A DNA stretch of 17,506 nucleotides from DATJSJ01 sp035504175 (GCA_035504175.1 DATJSJ010000233.1:1-17506); one strand, 5' to 3'; counted from the stretch's first letter, positions 1 to 8,466 are shown. A program made the numbers and translations. The notes: generated by a model not told the origin, from the letters alone.

Positions 1-1297
<1,297 letters not shown>

Positions 1298-1323
1298 GGC
1301 GTCTGCTCTTTGGTCATGGATTG

Positions 1324-1366
1324 CAAAGGCTGAGCCTTTGCCCGGGTCCAGGGGCGGAGCCCCTGG
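1324..1366. repeat. Double perfect hairpin between cdd and deoA
   Basis: There are two adjacent perfect stem-loops. CAAAGGC (1324-1330), loop TGA, GCCTTTG (1334-1340) has a 7-bp stem. CCAGGGGC (1348-1355), loop GGA, GCCCCTGG (1359-1366) has an 8-bp stem. They are joined by CCCGGGT. The tandem layout and tiny loops resemble REP/BIME-like intergenic elements common in acetic-acid-type alphaproteobacteria (from memory, not searched). It may stabilise or attenuate the cdd-deoA message. No T-run follows on either strand, so a classic Rho-independent terminator is less likely. Only one copy occurs in this window. Confidence 0.8.
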
Positions 1367-1379
1367 CCTTTCTTGCCTT

Positions 1380-1784
1380 CTACGCCGTGCTCACGGTGTC
1401 CGGCCCGAAATCGTCCGGCAGCAGCGCCGCGAGCGTGCGGCTGAGCAGCACGGTTCCATTCTCGTCGACCACGCGGATTTTAGTGTCCGGTGCAGCGAAC
1501 TCGCGGATTTTCTGCCGGCAGCCGCCGCAGGGCGTGCAGGGCAGGGGCCCTCGGCCGGCGACCACGATCTCGGCGATGCGGTGCTGGCCGGCGAGCACCA
1601 TGGCGGCGATGGCGCCTGCTTCGGCGCAGGTTCCTTCGGGGTAGGCGGCGTTCTCGACGTTGCATCCGGCGTGGATCGACCCATCGGCCGCGCGCAGGGC
1701 GGCGCCGACCAGGAAGTTCGAGTAGCGGGCGTAGGCGTGGCTGCGGGCGGCGAGGGCGGCGGCGATGAGCGGGTCGTCCGGCAT
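1380..1784 (-). CDS. cdd: Cytidine deaminase
   Basis: Hydrolytically deaminates cytidine and deoxycytidine to uridine and deoxyuridine in the cytosol, feeding the phosphorylase encoded downstream. The 134-residue product has the usual length of the short tetrameric form. The zinc/catalytic motif TCAEAGAI places Cys53 as a ligand and Glu55 as proton shuttle. PCTPCGGCRQ gives Cys86 and Cys89. The substrate-binding NVEN is at 42-45. I chose the ATG at 1784 because GGAAGGG lies about 8 bases upstream and the protein then starts directly at the CDA fold (MPDDPLIAAAL). The frame stays open 30 codons further upstream, but those residues look non-native. It is first in a cdd-deoA pair and divergent from the DUF72 gene, with 83 bases between the two starts. 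Confidence 0.96.
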   Translation of the reverse strand: MPDDPLIAAALAARSHAYARYSNFLVGAALRAADGSIHAGCNVENAAYPEGTCAEAGAIAAMVLAGQHRIAEIVVAGRGPLPCTPCGGCRQKIREFAAPDTKIRVVDENGTVLLSRTLAALLPDDFGPDTVSTA

Positions 1785-1816
1785 CGGTGGTTTCCCTTCC
1801 GGCTGGACGGCGAGCG

Positions 1817-1844
1817 TTGACCAGGATCGGCGTGCTGGCAATCT
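1817..1844 (+). promoter_or_regulatory. Candidate promoter for the DUF72 gene
   Basis: TTGACC (1817-1822), a 16-base spacer, then CAATCT (1839-1844), in the 83-base gap between the divergent cdd and DUF72 starts. The -35 box is good and the -10 box weak. A transcript starting near 1851 would have a short leader carrying the GAGAGGAG ribosome site. Judged by eye only. Confidence 0.3.
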
Positions 1845-1867
1845 CGGACGGAGAGAGGAGAGGTGCC

Positions 1868-2749
1868 ATGGCACCGGCCCGTCGTCGCGAGGCGCCTGCT
1901 GCCGCCGGCCGGGTGTCCCGCGTTACGGCGATGGGGCGCGTGCGGGTCGGCATTGGCGGCTGGGTGTTCGCGCCCTGGCGCAGGCATTTCTATCCGCCCG
2001 GGCTGCCGCAGGCGCGGGAGCTCGAGCATGCGTCGCGGGCGCTGGCGGCGATCGAGATCAATGCGACGTTCCACGGCCCGCAGCGGCCGGAGAGTTTCCG
2101 CCGCTGGCGTGAGGCGACGCCGGACGGGTTCGTCTTCGCGCTGAAGGGGCCGCGCTGGATCACGCATCGCCGCGATCTCGGCGAGACGGCGGCCGGGGTG
2201 GCGCGGTTTCTCGACACCGGGGTGATGGAGCTCGGCGACCGGCTGGGGCCGATCCTGTGGCAGTTCGCGGCGACGCGGCGCTACGAGCCGGAGGCGATGG
2301 CGACGTTCCTGGCCGCGCTGCCGCGGGCGCATGGCGGGCAGGCGGTGCGGCATGCGGTCGAGGTCGCGCATGCGAGTTTCGCCGACAAGCGGTTCGTCGG
2401 GCAGTTGCGCGATGCCGGCGTGGCGCTGGCGCTGATCGAGGCGCCGGCGGCGGTGATGCTGGCCGACGTCACGGCGGATTTCGTCTACGCGCGGCTGAAG
2501 GCGAGCATCGCGACACAGAAGCTCGGCTATCCGAAGGCGGCGCTGGATCGCTGGGCGGCGCGGTTCCGGGCGATGGCGGGTGGGCTTCCCGCGCCCGACC
2601 TGCCATGCGCCGATCCGGACCGGGCGCCGCGACCTCAGGCGCACGACGCGTTCGTGTTCTTCATCGGCGGCGCGAAGCAGCAGAACCCGGCGGCGGCGAT
2701 GGCGCTGCAAGGACGGCTGGACGCACCGTGTGGCGGTGACCGAGCGTGA
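1868..2749 (+). CDS. DUF72 (YecE-like) TIM-barrel protein
   Basis: A 293-residue member of the DUF72/YecE family. These are widespread cytosolic proteins with a predicted TIM-barrel fold and no settled biochemical function. Characteristic blocks are visible: RVGIGGWVFAPWR near residues 26-38, IEINATFHGPQRPESFRRW near 62-80, the family strand FALKGPRWITH near 90-100, GPILWQF mid-protein, and the C-terminal VFFIGGAKQQNPAAA. The ATG at 1868 is preferred because GAGAGGAG lies about 8 bases upstream. A later ATG at 1931 (MGRVRVGIGGW) would trim a non-conserved 21-residue basic leader and cannot be excluded. The gene is monocistronic, divergent from cdd and convergent with tag. It ends in a GGAKQQNP tail followed by a poorly conserved extension. 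Confidence 0.92.
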   Translation: MAPARRREAPAAAGRVSRVTAMGRVRVGIGGWVFAPWRRHFYPPGLPQARELEHASRALAAIEINATFHGPQRPESFRRWREATPDGFVFALKGPRWITHRRDLGETAAGVARFLDTGVMELGDRLGPILWQFAATRRYEPEAMATFLAALPRAHGGQAVRHAVEVAHASFADKRFVGQLRDAGVALALIEAPAAVMLADVTADFVYARLKASIATQKLGYPKAALDRWAARFRAMAGGLPAPDLPCADPDRAPRPQAHDAFVFFIGGAKQQNPAAAMALQGRLDAPCGGDRA

Positions 2750-2750
2750 C

Positions 2751-2767
2751 CGACCTGTTGCAGGTCG
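2751..2767. terminator. Hairpin directly after the DUF72 stop codon
   Basis: CGACCTG (2751-2757), loop TTG, CAGGTCG (2761-2767): a perfect 7-bp stem starting one base after the stop codon, in the 76-base gap between convergent DUF72 and tag. No T-tract follows immediately, so it may act as a transcript 3' end or an mRNA-protecting stem rather than a strong intrinsic terminator. Confidence 0.45.
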
Positions 2768-2825
2768 CCAGCACCGGGGGGAGCCGTCCGGCGCGGGTTT
2801 TGCTCCGGGTCAGCCGCTGGTGGCG

Positions 2826-3419
2826 TCAGCCGCCGGCGGCGGGTCGAGCCGCGCGGCGGCGCGCGGCCGCAGGCGGCGCCGGCAACGTCCGCATCCAGGG
2901 CGGGCGCAGCCGGGCGATGGTCGCGGCGACCGGGCAGTCCGGCGCGTGCGCGCCGGGCAGGTAGCCGAGGCTGATCAGGAACTCGCCGGTGATCTCGCCG
3001 CCGGTGAACAGGAACTGGCGCTTGAACAGCTTCACCCAGTCGGGCTTGTCCTGCGGATGGTGCGCGTCCAGCCAGGATGCGAAGCCGTCATGGCTGGCGC
3101 GCAGCGCCTGCACGCGCCGGGCGTTCTCGACCACCGCGGCGACCTTCAGCCGGTTGCGGATGATGCGCGGATCGGCGAGCAGCCGGGCCTGATCGGCCTG
3201 CGAGAAAGCGGCGAGCGCGTCGACCTCGAAGCCGGCAAACGCCTCGCGCATGCCGGCGCGCCGGCGCAGCACCAGGCCCCAGGAGAGGCCGGCCTGGAAG
3301 ATCTCGAGGCACAGGCGCTCGAACAGCACGGCCTCGTCCCGTTGCGGGAAGCCGTACTCCGTGCCGTGATAGGACGCGTGCACCGGATCGCCCGGCGCGA
3401 ATGCGCAGTAGCCGCTCAT
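2826..3419 (-). CDS. tag: DNA-3-methyladenine glycosylase I
   Basis: Excises 3-methyladenine from alkylated DNA, the first step of base-excision repair. The 197-residue product matches E. coli Tag (187 residues) along its length. The four zinc-snap ligands can be placed: Cys5 and His18 in the N-terminal segment, His158 and Cys162 in HAPDC near the C-terminus. The catalytic-pocket motif CLEIFQAGLSW carries Glu39, equivalent to the essential Glu38 of E. coli. IIRNRLKVAAVVENA (86-100) is the helix-hairpin-helix region. I chose the ATG at 3419 because the zinc Cys then falls at residue 5 as in the family, and GGGGAGG lies just upstream. The last 25 residues are a basic, Ala/Arg-rich tail absent from E. 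coli Tag. It converges on the DUF72 gene and diverges from the HpnL-like gene. Confidence 0.95.
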   Translation of the reverse strand: MSGYCAFAPGDPVHASYHGTEYGFPQRDEAVLFERLCLEIFQAGLSWGLVLRRRAGMREAFAGFEVDALAAFSQADQARLLADPRIIRNRLKVAAVVENARRVQALRASHDGFASWLDAHHPQDKPDWVKLFKRQFLFTGGEITGEFLISLGYLPGAHAPDCPVAATIARLRPPWMRTLPAPPAAARRRAARPAAGG

Positions 3420-3531
3420 GCCTCCCCTCTCGCCGGGCCTGGCCGGCCTCCCCATCCTTTGCGGCGGCGCCGCTTGCCGCCCTGCCGTCCCGGCGGGTCT
3501 CGCCGGCGGTCATTCTGGCACAGGAGCAGCG

Positions 3532-4548
3532 ATGCGGCTTGTGGCGATCCTCTTGCTGCTCGGCGGGCTGGCGCTGGCGACGGTGCTGGTCGCCTGGTTC
3601 GGCGCGGGGGAGATCGGTCGGGCGCTGCTCGCCGTCGGCTGGGACGGGTATGCGCTGATCCTGCTGGTGCATCTGCTGCTGATCGGGGTGATGGGGCTCG
3701 CGTGGCTGACGATCGTGCCGGGGCAAGGCATGCGGGCGGCGCCGGTTTTCGTCTGGGCGCGGCTGATCCGCGATTCCGCCGCCGAGGTGCTGCCGCTGTC
3801 GCAGATCGGCGGCTACGTGCTCGGCGCCCGCGCCGCCGTGCTGCACGGGATCGCGCCGCCGATGGCCGCGGCCTCCACGGTCATCGACGTGACCATGGAG
3901 CTGGCGGCCCAGGTCGCCTATGCGGCGATCGGGCTCGCGCTGTTGCTGCGGGCGCGGCCGGACGCGGCGCTCGGGCTGCCGCTCGGGATCGGATTGCTGG
4001 TCGGGGCGGGGCTGACCGGGCTGATCCTGGCGGTGGAGCGGCGCGGCGGGCTGGCTTTGCTCGACCGGGCGGTGCTGCACGTGGCGCCGGGATGGTTTCG
4101 GGCGCTGCCGGCCGGCAGCCTGCACGCCGCCGCCGAGGCCATCTTTGCCCGGCCGGGCCGGCTGGGCATCGCGTTCCTGCTGCACCTGACGGAATGGCTG
4201 GGCAGCGGGGCGGAGGCGTGGCTGGTGCTGCGGCTGATGCACGTGCCGGTCAGCCTCGCCGCCGCGCTGTCGCTGGAGAGTTTGCTCTATGCGCTCCGCA
4301 GCCTTGCGTTCGCCGTGCCGAACGCGATCGGCGTGCAGGAGGGCGCCTATGTGCTGCTGGCCGGGAGTTTCGGGCTGACGCCGGATCAGGTGCTGGCGCT
4401 GTCGCTGGTCAAGCGGGGGCGCGACGTGCTGCTCGGGGTGCCGGCGCTGCTGGTCTGGCAGGCGCTGGAAGGGCGGCGGGCCTGGCGGCCCGGCCGGCGG
4501 CTGGGCGACCCCGTGCCGGCCGCCCAGTCGGCGGGGCCGCGGCCATGA
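3532..4548 (+). CDS. hpnL: HpnL-like membrane protein (LPG-synthase TM / flippase-like fold)
   Basis: A 338-residue integral inner-membrane protein with about eight hydrophobic segments, belonging to the lysylphosphatidylglycerol synthase TM (UPF0104) superfamily. It lacks the soluble aminoacyl-transferase domain of MprF. Conserved family patches are LPLSQIGGYVLGAR (87-100), VPNAIGVQEGAY (262-273) and the segment ending SLVKRGRDVLLGVP (291-304). The last two resemble the HpnL subfamily associated with hopanoid synthesis, as recalled from that family. Its proposed role is lipid handling in the envelope; substrate and direction of transport cannot be read here. No other hopanoid gene is in the window. 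The ATG at 3532 follows AGGAGC by about 5 bases. Its TGA overlaps the next gene's ATG (ATGA), indicating translational coupling to the DUF2147 gene. Confidence 0.72.
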   Translation: MRLVAILLLLGGLALATVLVAWFGAGEIGRALLAVGWDGYALILLVHLLLIGVMGLAWLTIVPGQGMRAAPVFVWARLIRDSAAEVLPLSQIGGYVLGARAAVLHGIAPPMAAASTVIDVTMELAAQVAYAAIGLALLLRARPDAALGLPLGIGLLVGAGLTGLILAVERRGGLALLDRAVLHVAPGWFRALPAGSLHAAAEAIFARPGRLGIAFLLHLTEWLGSGAEAWLVLRLMHVPVSLAAALSLESLLYALRSLAFAVPNAIGVQEGAYVLLAGSFGLTPDQVLALSLVKRGRDVLLGVPALLVWQALEGRRAWRPGRRLGDPVPAAQSAGPRP

Positions 4549-5003
4549 TCCCGCGGGCGTGGCGCGGCCTGGGGTACGGTGTGGCGCTGGCGCTCGGACT
4601 GCTGGTGGCGCTGGCGTCGCCGGCGCGTGCGGCATTGCCGATCGGCGACTGGCTGACGCAAGGGCGCGACGGGGTGATCCGGATCGGCCCGTGTGGCGCG
4701 GATCTGTGCGGCTGGATCGTCGGGATCGGGCATTTCGAGGCGGACGGCAGCGCGCCGCGTGCGGTGGGCGGACGCTCGCAGTGCCAGCTCGCCATCCTGA
4801 CCGGCCTGCACCAGGAGGATGAGGGTGTCTGGCAGGGCACCGTCACCGATCCGCGCGACGGAACCAGCTACCACGCGCGGGTCACGCTCGATCCGGAGGG
4901 AAGGTTGCATATGCGCGGCTATGTCGGAATCCCGTTGTTCGGGGAAACGCAGATCTGGACGCGGTATGCCGGCCGGCTGACGCAGGACTGCCACATGCGG
5001 TGA
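4545..5003 (+). CDS. Secreted DUF2147 protein
   Basis: A 152-residue exported protein of the DUF2147 family, function unknown. A Sec signal peptide is clear: basic start (MIPRAWRG), a hydrophobic core, and a probable ARA cleavage site after residue 29. The mature protein opens with ALPIGDWLTQGRDGVIRIG and contains the family hallmark GPCGADLCGWIVGI with two cysteines, then GTVTDPRDGTSYHARVTLD and a C-terminal RGYVGIPLFGETQIWTRY. These strands are expected to form a small beta-barrel-like, lipocalin-type fold in the periplasm. The ATG overlaps the stop of the upstream HpnL-like gene by 4 bases, so the two products are probably made together and may act on the same envelope lipid pathway (inference). 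It converges on the histidine kinase gene with a 30-base gap. Confidence 0.88.
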   Translation: MIPRAWRGLGYGVALALGLLVALASPARAALPIGDWLTQGRDGVIRIGPCGADLCGWIVGIGHFEADGSAPRAVGGRSQCQLAILTGLHQEDEGVWQGTVTDPRDGTSYHARVTLDPEGRLHMRGYVGIPLFGETQIWTRYAGRLTQDCHMR

Positions 5004-5033
5004 GCCCGACGGGGCGGCCGGCGCGGCCTGGGA

Positions 5034-6769
5034 TCAGCCGGCTGCCTCGAGCTCGATCGCGAAGCACGTGCCCTGCCCCTGCGTCGAGGACACGGTCACG
5101 CGGTGGCCGAGCAGATCGGCGAGGCTCCTGACGATCGCGAGGCCGAGCCCGAGGCCCTCGCCGCCGCGACCCTGGTCCTCGCCACGGTCGAAGGCGCGCC
5201 AGATCGTGTCCTGATGTTCGGGGCGGATGCCGCGGCCGGTGTCGCAGATCTCGATCCGGACCAGTCCCGCGATGCGCCGGGCGGTGATGGAAACGCTGCC
5301 CTCGGCCGTATAGCGCAGCGCGTTCTCCACCAGGTTGCGCACGATCCGGCCGAGCAGGTGGCCGTCGCTGCGCACCAGCAACTCCGTCGGTTCGATCTGC
5401 AGGCACAGGCCTTGGCCTCGGCCCGCGGCGCATAGGCGCCCTCGATCTCGGCCAGCAGCACGCCGAGCGGGAAGCCCTGCACCTTCGGCCGCAGCTGGCC
5501 GTGCTCGGCGCTCGCCATGTCGTTGAGGTCGGAGAGCAGCCCGTGCATGGTGTCGAGCGCGTCATCGAGGCTGCGCAGCAATCCGCTGCGCCCGTCCGAC
5601 GGCGTCTCCGCCTGCAGCCGCGAGGCGATGAGGAACATCGATTGCAGCGGCTGGCGGAGATCATGGCTGGTCTCGGCCAGCATCCGCGACTTGGTCGCCG
5701 CGGCGTGCTCCGCACGCTCCCGTGCCGAGGTCAGCGCCTGCTGCTTCAGCACGCGCTCGGTCTCGTCGACCAGGATGCCATAAATCGTCAGCCGCCCGTT
5801 CGCGTCGGGCAGCCATTGCCCGACCGCGAGCAGCCAGCGAGTGCTCTCCGGGACGAGCACGCGGAAATGCAGCCGTATTGAGTCCATCGCATGCCGCGGC
5901 GCGGACAACGCCCGGGCGACGTCGGCACGGTCCTCGGGATGGACCGTGCGCAGCCAGCGGTCGAGCGATCCGGGATCCGGCGCCGGCGGCGCGTCCTGGC
6001 CGCACAGCGCCCAGGCGCGGCGGGAGCAGGCAAACTGGCGGCTGGGCTGGATCGTCCACCAGCCGGCGCCGGCCGCCTCGAGCGCGAGGGCCGTCCGTGC
6101 CTCGCTCGCCCGCACCTCGGCCTCGGCCTGGCGCAGCCGGCGATTGTGCCAGGCCAGGGCGCCGACCAGCATGAGGCCGCAGAGAACCGCCGCCGCCATC
6201 AGGCCGGCCACCAGGACCTGCTGGTGCGCCAGGCGCACATCCTGGGCGACGGTCGCCTCCAGCTGGGCCGCGTGCAGGCGGGAGGCGAGCCGGCCGATCG
6301 CGGGATTGACGCGGCGCAGATCGTCCAGCACGGCTTCCGGCGCGGCCTGGCCGGCAATCGCCGCGCTGACGGCGCCGAGCGCGTCCGCCATCCGCTGGCG
6401 CAGCGCGGGGAAGGTCGCGTCGGCGGCGAAGCTGCTGGCGACCTCGCCCTCGACCAGGTGGCCGAGCGCGCTTTGCACGAGCTCCAGGCGGAGTTGCGCC
6501 TCCTCGCCGGCCGCAGCGGTGCCCGACCGCATGTCCGCCACCGCGGTCTCGAGTTGCAGCCAGTCCGCGAAGATCCGGGCGGCGTCCCAGGATGCGTCGT
6601 AGCGCGCGGCCGCGCGCAAGGCCCGCTGGTGGTGGCTCGTCAGCACGCCGCCGCCGACGGCGGAGCCGGCCAGCAGCAGGAACGCGGCGAACAGCATTGC
6701 CTGAAAGCGTTTCGACCCGATCGCCGGCCACGGCGTCGACGCCGGCGCGATGGTGTGGCGCAGGGACAC
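5034..6769 (-). pseudogene. PAS sensor histidine kinase interrupted by a one-base frameshift
   Basis: A membrane-bound two-component sensor kinase read in two frames. The first frame starts with GTG at 6769. It has TM1 at about 23-43, a periplasmic helical region at 44-183, TM2 at 184-208, a PAS domain at 224-342 and a HisKA box SHDLRQPLQS with phospho-acceptor His369. The frame loses homology just after APRAEAK (about 5413). The correct continuation appears one frame over: LQIEPTELLVRSDGHLLGR, N-box NLVENALRYT, G1 DTGRGI, F-box FDRG, G2 GEGLGLGLAIV, ending at 5034. One base appears missing around 5408-5413 in AAGGCC; restoring it would give AAG GGC CTG. Unless this is a sequencing error, the product is a kinase without an ATP-binding domain. 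It lies 4 bases after the molybdopterin-fold gene, so the two form one operon. No response regulator is directly adjacent. Confidence 0.85.
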
Positions 6770-6773
6770 GCCG

Positions 6774-7616
6774 TCACTCCACGTCGATGCGGATCACGTG
6801 CCCGAGCGACCGGGCATAGTAGATGGACCGACGCAGCTTCGGGATCGCGTCGTAGCGGTAGACGATGAGAAGCGGGCCGTCCTGGCCGACCGGCATGTCG
6901 GCGCCGTTGCGCTTGAGCGCCAGGATCGGGTCGTATTGCGCCAGGTCCGCGACCGGGATCGTGGCGCTGTAATCGTCGAGCGTGGTCACGATGACGTCCC
7001 GGCCGTCAGCCCCGACCGCGCGCAGCAACGCGCTCAGCGGCACGCCCTCGAATGTGATCGGGCGCCCGGACCACGGCGTGCGGACGCGCAGTGTCTGCAG
7101 GCCCAGCGCTTCCAGCGCGGCGCGGCTGAAGTCGACGACGTCCTCAGGGTAGGAGCCGGCGATGCGGCCGGTGACGACCAGCACCGTATCCGGCCCCCGG
7201 CGGGCCCCCGGCGCCGCTTCGTCCGGGGCGAAATCGGCATCGTGTCGCGCCGGCTCGTGCGGGAAGCCGGCCAGCGATGCGCCGTCGCGATGCCCGTTGT
7301 CGGTTGGGCCGGCCTCGTCGCCTGCAGCGCCAGGCGATCCCGGCCCCCGGTCGAGACCGCCTGCCAGAGCATCGCCCGCGTCGCCGGGCGGATGGCCCCC
7401 TGCAGCGCCCGGCATTTCGCCCCCGGGGCCGGGCCCGATGCCCGGCGCGCCGTGCGGCGCACCATGCCCCTCGCCGGGGGCGGCGCAGGCGGGTGGGATG
7501 GCAATCGCCAGCACCATGCCCAAGGCGAGGGCAGGACCCAGCAGGCCGGCCAGTACGACAGCCACACGCCACTCCGTCCAGGACCGATGGCAGGGCCGGA
7601 TGACTCGGACCCGCAA
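6774..7616 (-). CDS. Membrane-anchored molybdopterin-binding-fold (sulphite oxidase-like) protein with disordered linker
   Basis: Residues about 145-280 match the small sulphite-oxidase/nitrate-reductase molybdopterin-binding fold often annotated as molybdopterin-dependent oxidoreductase. Visible features are TVLVVTGRI, FSRAALEALG, the TPWSG...FEGVPLSALL block (180-198), TTLDDYSATIP (211-221) and GPLLIVYRYD (247-256). The molybdenum-ligating Cys of true sulphite oxidases is not apparent, so a sensing or binding role for the downstream kinase is at least as likely as catalysis. Residues 18-42 form a signal peptide or anchor. Residues 46-143 are a Gly/Pro/Ala/Asp/His-rich stretch without apparent fold. 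The start is uncertain: I prefer the TTG at 7616 (4 bases after GGGAGGAG). A TTG at 7649 and a GTG at 7565 are alternatives, and no ATG precedes the hydrophobic segment. The kinase gene follows 4 bases downstream. Confidence 0.75.
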   Translation of the reverse strand: MRVRVIRPCHRSWTEWRVAVVLAGLLGPALALGMVLAIAIPPACAAPGEGHGAPHGAPGIGPGPGGEMPGAAGGHPPGDAGDALAGGLDRGPGSPGAAGDEAGPTDNGHRDGASLAGFPHEPARHDADFAPDEAAPGARRGPDTVLVVTGRIAGSYPEDVVDFSRAALEALGLQTLRVRTPWSGRPITFEGVPLSALLRAVGADGRDVIVTTLDDYSATIPVADLAQYDPILALKRNGADMPVGQDGPLLIVYRYDAIPKLRRSIYYARSLGHVIRIDVE

Positions 7617-7915
7617 GACACTCCTCCCGCCTGGAGGCTTTGATGCCAATCGAGGCCGGTCAGGCCGGCAGGAAACAGCGCCGACGCGCGTATGCCGGAG
7701 CCTCCGGCCTCACGAACCAGTGAACGCGGCGGCGCGGAAAATTTCCAGCAGAATTTTCGATCACGCGCGGCGCCCGATCGCCATGTCGCCAGCGCGCCGA
7801 GCGGCTTGACCCGTGGCCAGGCGGCTGATTGCCTGCGGCGCGATGCCGAACCGGCCCGGCCGCCGGCAACGACGCCGGGCCGGCACCTTGCCCGGATTGA
7901 CGGAAGGACGTCGCC
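7617..7915. promoter_or_regulatory. Divergent intergenic region with AT-rich operator-like repeat and leader hairpin
   Basis: A 299-base region between the molybdopterin-fold gene (minus) and the secreted six-Cys gene (plus). It holds a GC palindrome GCCGGAG-C-CTCCGGC (7694-7708), an AT-rich inverted repeat (7736-7758, listed separately), a possible -35 TTGACC (7806-7811) without a convincing -10, and a 9-bp stem CCGGCCCGG/CCGGGCCGG (7851-7859 with 7875-7883) about 32 bases before the plus-strand ATG. No convincing open reading frame lies here. Confidence 0.5.
7736..7758. promoter_or_regulatory. AT-rich inverted repeat, candidate operator
   Basis: GGAAAATTTCC (7736-7746) is a perfect odd-length palindrome. 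It overlaps a second dyad, GAAAATT (7737-7743) with AATTTTC (7752-7758) spaced 8 bases. It is an abrupt AT-rich island in GC-rich DNA, about 120 bases from the minus-strand start and 160 from the plus-strand start. It likely binds a dimeric regulator. The core closely resembles the palindrome at 13782-13795. Confidence 0.45.
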
Positions 7916-8458
7916 ATGCGGCTCGGAGTGATCGTGGCGCTGCTGGCGTTGGGCTTGCTGCGGGCGACGCCCTGTGCCGCGGCGGGGACGGCCGGACCCG
8001 GTTTCACTGACCCCGCCGCCTATTGTGCCGCGGTCGGGACGCTCGACCGGCCGGATAGCAACTATACCGGTCCGGCGATGCCGGACTGGATCGCCCGCGC
8101 GCTGCGCCGCGTGACCGGCGCGCCGCCGGATGCGCCGCTGCGTTTCTTCCGGCAGGGCGCCTGGCGCTGCGATCACGGGCGGGTGCTGGCCTGTGGCGTC
8201 GGCGCCAACATTCCCTGCTTCCAGAAGGCCGAGCAGAGCCGCGTGCCGACCGCCGCCGAGCGCGCTTTCTGCGAGCAGCGGCCGGATTCGTCGGTGATCC
8301 CGGCCTACGTGGCGAGTCATGCGACGATCTGGCTGTGGCGGTGTCGCGGCACCGAGCCGGTGATCGTGCGCCAGGTGCTGCACGTCGACGACCAGGGCTA
8401 CCCCAGCGAGTTCTGGCACGTGGTGACGCCGGCGGAGGGCGCGCCGCTGCGCGGCTGA
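7916..8458 (+). CDS. Secreted six-cysteine protein of unknown function
   Basis: A 180-residue exported protein. The N-terminus (MRLGVIVALLALGLL) is a signal peptide with a likely cleavage near residue 23 (CAAA/GT). Cys20 is preceded by Pro, so it does not form a lipobox. The mature chain has six cysteines (37, 85, 93, 101, 119, 143), enough for three disulfides. Recognisable stretches are DPAAYCAAVGTLD, SNYTGPAMPDWIARAL, WRCDHGRVLACGVGANIPC and the Trp-rich TIWLWRC. I recall similar uncharacterised proteins in Methylobacterium and Bradyrhizobium relatives, where they are simply hypothetical. GGAAGGACG sits about 6 bases before the ATG. A 9-bp hairpin lies in the leader. It is divergent from the molybdopterin-fold/kinase operon and convergent with the response regulator, so a role as a periplasmic partner of these signalling systems is possible but unproven. 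Confidence 0.75.
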   Translation: MRLGVIVALLALGLLRATPCAAAGTAGPGFTDPAAYCAAVGTLDRPDSNYTGPAMPDWIARALRRVTGAPPDAPLRFFRQGAWRCDHGRVLACGVGANIPCFQKAEQSRVPTAAERAFCEQRPDSSVIPAYVASHATIWLWRCRGTEPVIVRQVLHVDDQGYPSEFWHVVTPAEGAPLRG

Positions 8459-8466
8459 GGGCGACT

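Noticed and set aside
1391..2710. 439-codon minus-strand frame across cdd and DUF72
   Set aside because: Arg/Pro/Ala-rich shadow overlapping two recognisable genes in other frames.
3088..4635. 515-codon minus-strand frame across tag and the HpnL-like gene
   Set aside because: Gln/Arg/Pro-rich, no domain, antisense to a conserved membrane protein.
5405..5416. Programmed ribosomal frameshift in the PAS kinase
   Set aside because: A -1 shift would restore the frame, but the local sequence has no slippery heptamer or obvious downstream stimulator; mutation or sequencing error is simpler.
7901..7925. Lipoprotein signal in the six-Cys protein (Cys20)
   Set aside because: Pro precedes the Cys, which does not fit a lipobox; ordinary signal peptidase I cleavage after AAA is more plausible.
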